A stretch of DNA of 27,882 nucleotides from RGIG5327 sp045612485 (GTDB lineage: Bacteria; Verrucomicrobiota; Lentisphaeria; Victivallales; UBA1829), in contig JAZKZE010000144.1 in the NCBI GenBank assembly GCA_045612485.1, positions 1-27,882 of the forward strand, in the 5' to 3' direction. The translations under genes and the position numbers were made by a program. Shown piece after piece: positions 1 through 8,229 of the stretch. The notes beneath the pieces are model-generated. The model worked only from the letters and a program-made list of their open reading frames with translations. It did no database searches and was not told the origin of the DNA. Numbering within the stretch: position 1 is the first letter of the stretch; each line of letters starts with the position of its first letter.

Positions 1-3000
1 GGAACCAGCCTTGATGACTGCATCTTCTTCAATGGTAAGATCGCCGGTAAGATCAAGTCCGGTAATGGTATTTTCACCGGAAGCGATCACAACGCTTCCG
101 CTTTCGGTATTGGTAACGGTTCCAGCCAGAGTGCTTTCCCCGCCGACAGTGATCTTTCCGGCATTTGCCACATTCCCGGAGAAGTTGGCTCCATCAATGG
201 CAATAGTACCATAGTTGGTAATGTCAGCAGCCCAGCTGAATGTACCGCCATTGACAACCTTGAGGAAACTTTCTGCGAAAATTTCCAGTTTCTGGGTACC
301 GGAATTTATAAATTTACCCTTATTGTTATCTGCGGCAGCATAGGTTCCGTCTACGGTCAGGGTCGTGGTATAGCCATCATTACCGATGTATGCTGTACCG
401 CCGGTACTGTTCCACTGCTGATTGACATAACCATACACGGTCATCTGTCCCAACTGGAGGTCAAATCTGCCGGAAGCACTGTCGGTTGCACGCTCAATAA
501 CACCGTTTTCGCCAACCACAAAGTTGGAATCGCCTTCGTAGATGTTGGATTCATAGAATTCTTTGTAGATTGAATTGGTGATGATCAACGTATCAGCCTT
601 CAAAGTACCATTTACGGTAAAGAGTACCGCACCGAGTGTACCATGGTCGTAGATATTGACATTGGGGGCAGCAACCGTACTGCCTTCTTCAATTACGCCA
701 TTGCCCTTTACCTGGAACCAGTTGACACTGATATCACTGTTGTCCTTTATGGTGACATTGCCATCGGTAAACAGTTTACCGACAGTGGCGTTATCGTCAG
801 CATTCACCTGGAATCCGGAAAGTTCCACATCTTTAAAGGTTCTGATCACAGAATTGGCAGTAGATGAAGTGTTGACATTACCGGTCAGGATGACTTTATC
901 GTCTTCCGCGCCGTTTCTGTTGACATCAATCACCTGTTCAAAACCTTCTTTGATGTTCAACGTAGTTGCGACATCACTTGCATTGATGTTGAAGTAAGCA
1001 ATGTCATCAGCACCCAATCTTGCACCGGTGATCATATCCGCACTGAAGTTTGCTCCGGTGAGGGTGATCGAACCATTGTTGATAATATTTCCGGCAGTCA
1101 AATCAGATCCTTCGACACTGATTGCACTTTCTGTATTGACACGCAACTCACCGCCGACTTTGACAGAACCGCCATCTTCAACATTGAGCGTACTCTTGTA
1201 GCCGGTTTTGCCTTCGTCGGTTTTGGAATCATAGGCATAGTCGTAACCGATCCACAGATTTTCCGCCAGATCAAGTGTTGCACCTTCGCCGCTTACGGTA
1301 ACAGTTGCCGAAGTCAGAAGGTTGCGGTCAAGATTTTTACCGGCATTGATGATTTTACCATTTACGGTCACATCGGCGTAGGTAAAACGCAGATGCGACT
1401 GCATATCATTTTCCACCATGTTGATGGTAATATCTTTATCAACAACGATGTCGCCCAGATTGTCTGCAACATAATTGCCGTTGTTATCCAGATACCCTTC
1501 AAAGAAGACATTCTGTTTGAGGTTTATGGTACCGGAACCGGTCAGAGTCAATACTTCATTATTCAATCTGCCGACCATGCCCAGGCAATATCCGTCCATA
1601 TTCAATGTACCATTGACAGTAACAGTATCACCGTCAATGTATCTGGTATCAAGTCTGTGGATACTGACCACGTCGGTTTCCTTTTCACCGATGGTGAGAT
1701 TACCCAAAGCACGGGCGGAAACACTGCCGGAAATGCTGGAACCATCCGTAATCACAGCATCTTTACCAAGACGCAGAGCATTGCCGCCGTAAACATTGTC
1801 AATATTCACTTTGCTCGAACCGCCAACGATGACATAAGCACCATTGCCGGTATCAAGATCGGTAATATCAAGATCAACATTATCAAATGTAGCAGCTGTT
1901 TCGCTGTTATGAACGAATTTTTCAACTTCAATAGTTGAATCGCTTACATTAAGCAAACCCTGATTATTTATACTTATAACAGTCAATCCTGAATTTTTTT
2001 CAACAACCAGTTCGCCGTCGGCATTAATGACGATCGATTCAGTGTTTTTTGTTTTATAAGCATCGGTAACCTTGCCGTTACTGTCAGCATAACCCCAGTC
2101 GAGCGTGGCACCGTTGGTCAAAACCATCTTGGCTGTACCGGTAGTACCATTGCCTATGGTGATACCATAAAATTCAGTACCATTGCCCCAACCGGACTGG
2201 CGGACTGCACTGCCGTCAAATTTTATCAGTGCCGAACCACCGTCAACTGTATTAACATGCATTTCGGAAGCATACAGCACAGAATTATTCAGCGTTATCG
2301 AACCATTGTCGCAAGTTTCAAAGACATATCCGGCAAAGATGGTCGAATCGGTTGCTGTAAATTTACCGCCGGCCTTGAGTGCCAGTTTGCCGTAATCGCC
2401 CCAGGTCAGGTACTGCTTGTTGCCCTCGGAATCGACTGCCACATCATCAGCGGCAGCGTTGTCAACTTTAATATCACCGATGGAAACATCTCCTTCATCT
2501 GCCAGCCCGATCACGGAATTGGTGATCTGCATTTCAGAATCTTTGTAGAAAGTTACCCATGTCAGGTTGTCAACCGTGTTACCGCCATCAAGTTTGGAAT
2601 TTTCGATGATAAACTTGGCTCCGCCTACACCGCTTGAACCGTTGTCACGCAACTTGGTCAAAGTCAAATCAGCATCACTGAACTTGACAACAGAACCACG
2701 ACTAGCGGCTTCGATGTAAGGAACATAAGCTCCGGCACCACCGGTGATGGTTACTGTACCAACCGCCGAAATACTCGTATTGGTAGAAGGTACATAGCCC
2801 ATACCATTTGCAGTGTAAACTCTTTCGGTATTACCATAGTTGACAGTCGTACCATCAACCAGTTTTCCGGCGGCATTTGCCTCAGTAATTGAATCAAACT
2901 TATTGTACCCCTGAATAGCTGCATTTGCTTCAGCAGAAGTATTGGCAGATTTGACACCGGCAGCATTAACTGCACCGACATGGATCACATCTGTCTTCTG

Positions 3001-6000
3001 ATCGGTAATAATCACATCGCCGTCTGCACCGTACAGAGCTGTAATGCCTTCCCCTGTAACGGTTACTTTTCCTTCCAGGGATTCCGTACCGGAAAGATCA
3101 ATAACTTTCTTCGTTCCGGTGAATTCTTCTGCATTGATTGTGATCGTACCGGAACCGCTGACAGTTGTAGCATTGAGCAGTCCTTCTGCACTGATCGTGA
3201 CAGCACCTTCATTGTAAAGAATACCGCCGATATCACGACCATCCCAGCGGTCAATATTCAAAGTACCGCCATTGATATTCAGAGTACCTCCGGCATTCAC
3301 AACGGCATTATGACCATCAATGGTGATCACGCCGCCTTCATTGATGTCGGCAATACCGTCTTCATGGATCTGCAGCAATTTCTGTCTCGGATCGGAGTGA
3401 CGCAGAACGATTTCTCCATTGATGTCGGCGGTGCTGCTCACTACGTTGAAGAAACGGGAATTGATCGTACCGCCGTTTTCAAGAGTAAATTCACTGCCGG
3501 CACTGACAATTGTGGTTCCGCCGTTGAATACAGCTCCGGACTTAACAGTTGAAGTGCCGTACATATTGGTCTGTTTGACCGTCAATGTACCTTCAAGAGT
3601 AAAGTCATCATAGGTACGAATGTTACCGCCAATGTTGGAATCACCGACCAGGGTACCGTTTTCGATCCGGATATATGTACCGGAAAGCGTGCCGATATTG
3701 ATTGTGCTTTCACCGGTAACAGTAACAGTACCGTTATTAGTGAGTGTCTGAGCAATGTTAAGACTACCGTTATCAAGATTGATTTCGCTTTCTGCACTGA
3801 CCTGAACATTGTATTCAGCATTGAATGTACCATTGTTCTTCACATTCAATACACCTTTACCGCCATTGTAACCGATAACAAAAGTATCGGCAGGGACGAC
3901 GTAGCCTGCACCGGAGCCGCTGCGTTTTGCAGTAAATACGGCATTGTCAACTGTAAGAGTACCGCCGTTGCTCTTACCGAGAATAACAATACTGTTGCTG
4001 CTGCCGCCCATGGAAACTTCAGCACCATTCTGAACGATCATTTCAGCTTCAATATCACTACTGTTGTTGCCGATCTGTACTTCACCGGAAAGTTTGGCAT
4101 TGTCAATCACAACTTTACCCATAACATTCATGGTATTGATTTTATTGTCACCTGTGGTATTGGCAATAGTCAATACACCATCACGGCGGACACTGACGTC
4201 TGCAGATTTAAAGACCTTGTCTGTTGCTTCGCCATCCGCATCACCGAAGGTAACGGTATTGGCACCCGCAACTTTGGTATCGTAACCAATGATCATCTGA
4301 CCGCCCACATTGACGTTGGACTGAGTACCGAAATCAATACTTCCGTCATATTCATCATTGTTCCAGTCCCCGACATAGGCAAAAGAAGCATTGAAATCGC
4401 CGGAGAAACTGTTTTCCCCTTTGAGGTTGACTGTGCCTTTATTGATGAGAGATTCTGTAAGCACAGTATTGTCAAGAAGGATCGAACCGGAAAGAGTTCC
4501 GATGGAAAGCTTGCCTTCTCCGGTAACAGTAAACACACTGTCCGCGTGCTTGAGTGTTACAGTTGTTGCAGTGAAATCAGAATTTTTGATATTGAATTCA
4601 GATGCACCGTAACGCAATCCGCCGTTATTGCTGTCGTGTACAGCACCGGCATCAATGATGGCATTTTCCGCCGTAAAGGAACTTTCTTCCATCAGCAGGT
4701 AATTGGTGTCGATATGCGCGTCCGTACGGTTGGAATCAGCCTCTCCGGTAACAGTAAAGTCTGCAAAACCAACCTGGATCCTTCCGGTGCTTACGGTACC
4801 GGTACTGCTTACATTATGTTCTCCGTAGAAGATGTAGAGAGCACCCCAGTTTGCTCCGCCGGTAATGGTTCCGTCAACTGTAAGATTGGGGCCATACCAC
4901 ACAGCAAAATCACTTACGTTATCGGAAAGTTGGAAGGTGACATTTTCTCCGATCAGAATATCTGCAGGTTTGCCTTCAACGAAGTAGAAACCGCAGGCAT
5001 TGGATTTCTGTGTTACAGTTACAGGACTGTCCGCAACAAAGTTGATCGCACCGTTTCCGTATGTAAATATCTGATCACCTGCAACCTCAACATCACTTTC
5101 CAGTACGATGGAGGTATCGCTTCCGTCTGTGGCGATCATGCTGCCGACTTCTTCAAGGGTGGCAAAAGCATTGAAGCCGAAAATCTTTCCTTCTTCAACA
5201 ACATCTCCTTCCGCATTGCCATTCCAGGCGGAATTTACATAGAGAGTACTCAGATCGGCATCGGTCAGAGTTACATCTCCGTCAGCGCCGTAAATCGCAG
5301 TAATGCCTTCACCGGTAACGGTTACTTTGCCTTCCAGGGATTCTTCACCGGAAAGGTCGATAACTTTATTTGTTCCGGTGAAACCTTCCGCATCAATGGT
5401 AATGGTTCCGGTTCCTGCAATAGCTGTCGCAACAATCAAGCTGGAACCGTCAAGAGTGACCGTTCCGCCGTTATTGAGTTTGCCAAGACTGTTCAGGGTG
5501 GAGTTAACAAGGGTAACAGTACCGTTAAGAGTATTGCTGCCCTGTCCTTCTTTACCCAGATACATGGTGGAATCTGTCAGACTTACAGAATTGTCTGCAC
5601 CCATGGAAATGTAAGCAAAGTCTTTCGGACCGCGGAAATCCAGAACAGAACCATTGGTGGCAATGATTTCAGAATCCCCATTCATCAACACCTGTCCGGG
5701 CTGGGTATTGGGACCTCCGACAGTGGAAACTTTTGCATTATCCAGCACCAGTTTTGCCTGGGAATAACTGTCATTGTCGGTATCACCGTTAAGCAGGATG
5801 TAACCAAATTCCGCCGCAGTATCCTTCACGCTGAAAGTACCGGAATAATGCCCCAGATAGTTGTTTGCCTTGAACTGCACATCCGCATCTTTGCCTTCTC
5901 CGGCTGCTGCATTGCCCACGACATAAATACCGTCCTCTGCATTAGCATAATAACGGCTCATAGCGGTATAGACTTCAGCATTGCCGTTAAGCGTAAGCTT

Positions 6001-7401
6001 GCCGGAACTGTAGAATGTGGTGGAGGACTTCACATTGCCGTTAAATGTATTTTCGCCATACAAATAGAAATATTTTGCATCAACAGTAACGCCATCACCA
6101 AGCACAGCATTGGTGAAATTGACATAGTTATCGTTGGCAGTATCAGTGATAACAACATCATTTTCACCGTCTTTGACGATCTTTCCGGTGAATGTTTTAC
6201 CGGAAATGGCTTCGGAAACATTACTGGCAACCCGGATCTCTTCCGTATCAGCTGTGGCATTTGCGATCGCATCGTTGATACCGGCAAAGGCATTGGTTCC
6301 TATCACAGCAACCTTACCGCCCGCGGTCACTTTCGTTCCTGCGGCAAATGCACTCCAGTTATTGTTCACATAAATGGTATCGGTGGTAGCTTCTGCTGTA
6401 ATTTCCGTACCTTCCACAATGATATTTTCATCAGCAGTTCCTTCCGGGATCGCAGTCCCGCCCAATCCGCTGAATTCAGGAGTAACCCCTTCTTCAGCAG
6501 CATGTTTCTGGGTTACGGCAACGGCATTGCCGGAAATATTTATACTGCCCTCACTGCCTTCTTTAAGGGCGGCAGCATTATAGATACCCACCTGTGCGCC
6601 TTCGATCACATTACCGGTAATTTCCACACCGCTGATGGTGGATGCGCCAATACGGAGAGCACCATGATAAATACTGCAACTATCGTTCTGTACATTGCTT
6701 ACATAGTTGTCTTTGAAAGCTACTGTCATATTACTGTTGTGCAAATCCGCACAATAAACAGCACAACCGCCCACATTGTCAATAACATTGCCATTGACCA
6801 GAACAGTCTGTTCTCCGCTTCCCTGATACTCTTTACCGGTAAGACTGAGCTGAATAGCGTGACTGTTCACATCAGTAACAGTATTACCGCTGACATCTGC
6901 ATTATTCACGTTGGCAGCATAGATCAAACCATACCCGCTCCAGTCCTCATCCGTGGCAAGACCATTACATTCATTGTTGCGCACAACAAGGTTTTCAAAT
7001 CCCCATGTCCCCAGAGAAAGGAACATGCCGTAAGTACGTGTACTTCCGGCTTGAGAAATATCAAATGTGCAGTTTTCAACCGTCACATTACGGAGCTCCC
7101 CAACCTGAAGAATACAACTGGCATTATCCGCAAAACCACCGATATTGAGAGCGCCGTCCGATTCAGCGGCAACAAAGTTGATCCCATCGACCACAAGGTC
7201 AAAGTCCTTTCCGCCGATATTGAGTCCACGCATGGTCACATCCCCTTCCGCTTTCAATGTCAGGGATTTATTGACTGTGACCCGTTCATCAGTGGCAGTA
7301 TATTCACTGCCTTTGATAATGATCGTATCGCCGGCTGCCGCAGCGGCAACAGCTTCTGCGATTGTGGCATAAGAGCCGGTTCCAACATACAATGTCGCCA
7401 T
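1..7401 (-). CDS. Giant repetitive beta-helix surface protein (3' end outside window)
   Basis: The minus strand is open without a stop from the ATG at 7401 to base 1, giving 2467 codons; the C-terminus is cut off. AGAGG lies six bases before the start. The protein begins MATLYVGTGSYATIAEAV, with no signal peptide or lipobox. Residues about 80-290 show V-x-N-N-like and G-N-x-I turns typical of right-handed parallel beta-helices. The rest is rich in short Gly/Asn/Asp/Thr repeats resembling adhesin passenger domains. A module starting (I/L)YVxxxW and ending near NAF recurs at about residues 343 and 719, with more diverged forms at 4 and 1472. A cassette of about 53 residues is duplicated before the last two. 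The absent signal peptide and the divergent type I secretion genes suggest export through that system, but the C-terminal secretion signal cannot be seen. An adhesin or surface-layer role is inference. Confidence 0.9.
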   Translation of the reverse strand, partial: MATLYVGTGSYATIAEAVAAAAAGDTIIIKGSEYTATDERVTVNKSLTLKAEGDVTMRGLNIGGKDFDLVVDGINFVAAESDGALNIGGFADNASCILQVGELRNVTVENCTFDISQAGSTRTYGMFLSLGTWGFENLVVRNNECNGLATDEDWSGYGLIYAANVNNADVSGNTVTDVNSHAIQLSLTGKEYQGSGEQTVLVNGNVIDNVGGCAVYCADLHNSNMTVAFKDNYVSNVQNDSCSIYHGALRIGASTISGVEITGNVIEGAQVGIYNAAALKEGSEGSINISGNAVAVTQKHAAEEGVTPEFSGLGGTAIPEGTADENIIVEGTEITAEATTDTIYVNNNWSAFAAGTKVTAGGKVAVIGTNAFAGINDAIANATADTEEIRVASNVSEAISGKTFTGKIVKDGENDVVITDTANDNYVNFTNAVLGDGVTVDAKYFYLYGENTFNGNVKSSTTFYSSGKLTLNGNAEVYTAMSRYYANAEDGIYVVGNAAAGEGKDADVQFKANNYLGHYSGTFSVKDTAAEFGYILLNGDTDNDSYSQAKLVLDNAKVSTVGGPNTQPGQVLMNGDSEIIATNGSVLDFRGPKDFAYISMGADNSVSLTDSTMYLGKEGQGSNTLNGTVTLVNSTLNSLGKLNNGGTVTLDGSSLIVATAIAGTGTITIDAEGFTGTNKVIDLSGEESLEGKVTVTGEGITAIYGADGDVTLTDADLSTLYVNSAWNGNAEGDVVEEGKIFGFNAFATLEEVGSMIATDGSDTSIVLESDVEVAGDQIFTYGNGAINFVADSPVTVTQKSNACGFYFVEGKPADILIGENVTFQLSDNVSDFAVWYGPNLTVDGTITGGANWGALYIFYGEHNVSSTGTVSTGRIQVGFADFTVTGEADSNRTDAHIDTNYLLMEESSFTAENAIIDAGAVHDSNNGGLRYGASEFNIKNSDFTATTVTLKHADSVFTVTGEGKLSIGTLSGSILLDNTVLTESLINKGTVNLKGENSFSGDFNASFAYVGDWNNDEYDGSIDFGTQSNVNVGGQMIIGYDTKVAGANTVTFGDADGEATDKVFKSADVSVRRDGVLTIANTTGDNKINTMNVMGKVVIDNAKLSGEVQIGNNSSDIEAEMIVQNGAEVSMGGSSNSIVILGKSNGGTLTVDNAVFTAKRSGSGAGYVVPADTFVIGYNGGKGVLNVKNNGTFNAEYNVQVSAESEINLDNGSLNIAQTLTNNGTVTVTGESTINIGTLSGTYIRIENGTLVGDSNIGGNIRTYDDFTLEGTLTVKQTNMYGTSTVKSGAVFNGGTTIVSAGSEFTLENGGTINSRFFNVVSSTADINGEIVLRHSDPRQKLLQIHEDGIADINEGGVITIDGHNAVVNAGGTLNINGGTLNIDRWDGRDIGGILYNEGAVTISAEGLLNATTVSGSGTITINAEEFTGTKKVIDLSGTESLEGKVTVTGEGITALYGADGDVIITDQKTDVIHVGAVNAAGVKSANTSAEANAAIQGYNKFDSITEANAAGKLVDGTTVNYGNTERVYTANGMGYVPSTNTSISAVGTVTITGGAGAYVPYIEAASRGSVVKFSDADLTLTKLRDNGSSGVGGAKFIIENSKLDGGNTVDNLTWVTFYKDSEMQITNSVIGLADEGDVSIGDIKVDNAAADDVAVDSEGNKQYLTWGDYGKLALKAGGKFTATDSTIFAGYVFETCDNGSITLNNSVLYASEMHVNTVDGGSALIKFDGSAVRQSGWGNGTEFYGITIGNGTTGTAKMVLTNGATLDWGYADSNGKVTDAYKTKNTESIVINADGELVVEKNSGLTVISINNQGLLNVSDSTIEVEKFVHNSETAATFDNVDLDITDLDTGNGAYVIVGGSSKVNIDNVYGGNALRLGKDAVITDGSSISGSVSARALGNLTIGEKETDVVSIHRLDTRYIDGDTVTVNGTLNMDGYCLGMVGRLNNEVLTLTGSGTINLKQNVFFEGYLDNNGNYVADNLGDIVVDKDITINMVENDMQSHLRFTYADVTVNGKIINAGKNLDRNLLTSATVTVSGEGATLDLAENLWIGYDYAYDSKTDEGKTGYKSTLNVEDGGSVKVGGELRVNTESAISVEGSDLTAGNIINNGSITLTGANFSADMITGARLGADDIAYFNINASDVATTLNIKEGFEQVIDVNRNGAEDDKVILTGNVNTSSTANSVIRTFKDVELSGFQVNADDNATVGKLFTDGNVTIKDNSDISVNWFQVKGNGVIEEGSTVAAPNVNIYDHGTLGAVLFTVNGTLKADTLIITNSIYKEFYESNIYEGDSNFVVGENGVIERATDSASGRFDLQLGQMTVYGYVNQQWNSTGGTAYIGNDGYTTTLTVDGTYAAADNNKGKFINSGTQKLEIFAESFLKVVNGGTFSWAADITNYGTIAIDGANFSGNVANAGKITVGGESTLAGTVTNTESGSVVIASGENTITGLDLTGDLTIEEDAVIKAGS
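3014..3171 (-). repeat. Internal repeat cassette, copy 2 (giant protein)
   Basis: This 158-bp segment encodes about residues 1411-1463 of the giant protein, including GSGTITINAEEFTGT, SLEGKVTVTGEGITALYG and ADGDV. It matches 5273-5430 in length and frame, with scattered base changes. It ends about nine residues before the module that begins VIHVGAVNAAG. Confidence 0.8.
5273..5430 (-). repeat. Internal repeat cassette, copy 1 (giant protein)
   Basis: This 158-bp segment encodes about residues 658-710 of the giant protein, including GTGTITIDAEGFTGT, SLEGKVTVTGEGITAIYG and ADGDV. It is closely similar to 3014-3171. It lies about nine residues before the module that begins TLYVNSAWNG, the same arrangement as the other copy, so cassette and module appear to have been duplicated as a unit. 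Confidence 0.8.
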
Positions 7402-7453
7402 AATTTACCTCTCTTCTATTGAGTTTGGCTTTTGTTATTTATTATCCTTACAT

Positions 7454-7508
7454 AAAAAAACAACAAAAGACCTCTCCTGTTTTTTCACAGGAAAGCCCTT
7501 TTGTTGTT
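7454..7508 (-). terminator. Strong minus-strand terminator hairpin before the giant gene
   Basis: An 11-bp perfect stem (7459-7469 with 7498-7508) encloses a second stem (7476-7480 with 7487-7491). On the minus strand it is followed directly by a run of T (complement of 7454-7460). It sits 61 bases after the stop of the small ORF 7569-7988 and 58 bases before the giant gene's ATG. It can be the terminator of that small gene or an attenuator in the giant gene's leader. Confidence 0.75.
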
Positions 7509-7568
7509 CTTCCATGACCATAGATTTATTTTCCATGCGGAAAGCTCTCCGCAAACAGTAAATACTTT

Positions 7569-7988
7569 TCATAGACGCAACCCTCCTGCACAGCACAACG
7601 GGGGCTGCAAAAACTTCCGTTCTGTACGAAAAAGTCTCTTTCCGGAACTCTTTTTAACAATTTTCCATACTTTTCCGGCTGTCCGGAAACTGCTTCTGAT
7701 CCGGCAGAAAAATGTCTCTGCAAGCTCTTTGACTACCGTAAAAGCTGTACCGCAGGCTTCTACAGTGATCCGGAAAAAGTTTCTGAAGATATCTTCGCTG
7801 AAATCCATACTGAAATCCCGGCAGGAAAAAGATGGCTTTCCGAAAACAAATCTGCTGTCGGAACATACACACCCGTCCTCTGTGGTGATCCTGCAGGAAA
7901 CCGTCACAGTACAGGCAGGCAGACATCTTCCGGTATCCTCACAGATACTCAGAAAATCCCGCATAAAATTTGTTTTATTCAAGCACAT
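7569..7988 (-). CDS. Possible small Cys-rich hypothetical protein
   Basis: This 139-codon minus-strand frame runs from ATG at 7988 (alternative ATG eight codons in) to TGA. In its favour are a good promoter about 45 bases upstream (8031-8059), a GGAG about 11 bases before the start, codon choice resembling neighbouring genes, and a strong terminator 61 bases past the stop. Against it are overlapping open frames on both strands, an odd composition rich in Cys, Phe, Arg and Ser, and no recognisable domain. A C-terminal stretch (about residues 80-122) could form amphipathic helices. I do not recognise the product. It could be a leader RNA rather than a gene. Confidence 0.3.
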   Translation of the reverse strand: MCLNKTNFMRDFLSICEDTGRCLPACTVTVSCRITTEDGCVCSDSRFVFGKPSFSCRDFSMDFSEDIFRNFFRITVEACGTAFTVVKELAETFFCRIRSSFRTAGKVWKIVKKSSGKRLFRTERKFLQPPLCCAGGLRL

Positions 7989-8030
7989 TCGCTACTTTAC
8001 TCCGGTAAAAGGTATACTTCTTCGGGCGCT

Positions 8031-8059
8031 AATATAGCACACTTACAACAATATTTCAA
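8031..8059 (-). promoter_or_regulatory. Sigma-70-type promoter, minus strand
   Basis: On the minus strand, TTGAAA (8059-8054) is separated by exactly 17 bases from TATATT (8036-8031), which would start transcription near 8024. The -35 overlaps an inverted repeat, CAATATTT at 8049-8056 and AAATATTG at 8073-8080, that could be an operator. It would transcribe the small ORF and possibly the giant gene beyond. Confidence 0.55.
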
Positions 8060-8189
8060 CGTTGTTTTTCTCAAATATTGCAAAATTGTAATATTAAAAA
8101 ATCATAAACCGGCAAAACATCACCTGTTATTTTACTATTATTATATAAAAAGAGCTTGCAAAAAACTGAATATGGGTGTAAAGTATCAG

Positions 8190-8198
8190 TGTTATAAT
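8190..8198 (+). promoter_or_regulatory. Extended -10 promoter element of secretion operon
   Basis: TGTTATAAT is a perfect TATAAT with the upstream TG of an extended -10 promoter. No good -35 is seen 17 bases upstream, which is tolerated for this class. It lies 31 bases before the ATG of the ABC transporter, whose AAGGAA ribosome binding site is at 8217-8222. Confidence 0.5.
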
Positions 8199-8229
8199 AT
8201 TTAACCTGAATTTTTTAAGGAAACATCAC

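Larger units (their letters stand above)
7402..8229. other. Strand-switch region between giant gene and secretion operon
   Basis: This 828-base stretch separates two divergent transcription units. It holds a minus-strand terminator hairpin (7454-7508), a stretch at about 7570-8030 that is open in several frames on both strands, a minus-strand promoter (8031-8059) and a plus-strand extended -10 element (8190-8198). The plus frame through 7662 has reasonable protein composition but no usable start codon. The minus frame 7988-7569 has a start, a possible ribosome binding site and flanking signals, and is listed separately. The stretch may instead be an untranslated leader or a decayed gene. Confidence 0.6.

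Noticed and set aside
1..7401. Variable-repeat or CRISPR-like array
   Set aside because: The recurring elements are protein-coding, in frame and degenerate, with no constant spacer length.
4546..7422. A 958-codon open frame on the plus strand
   Set aside because: It is exactly antisense, codon for codon, to the giant minus-strand gene, whose avoidance of TTA, CTA and TCA leaves the opposite strand open. It has no promoter or ribosome binding site of note, and its composition (Ile, Ser, Cys, His rich) is that of a shadow.
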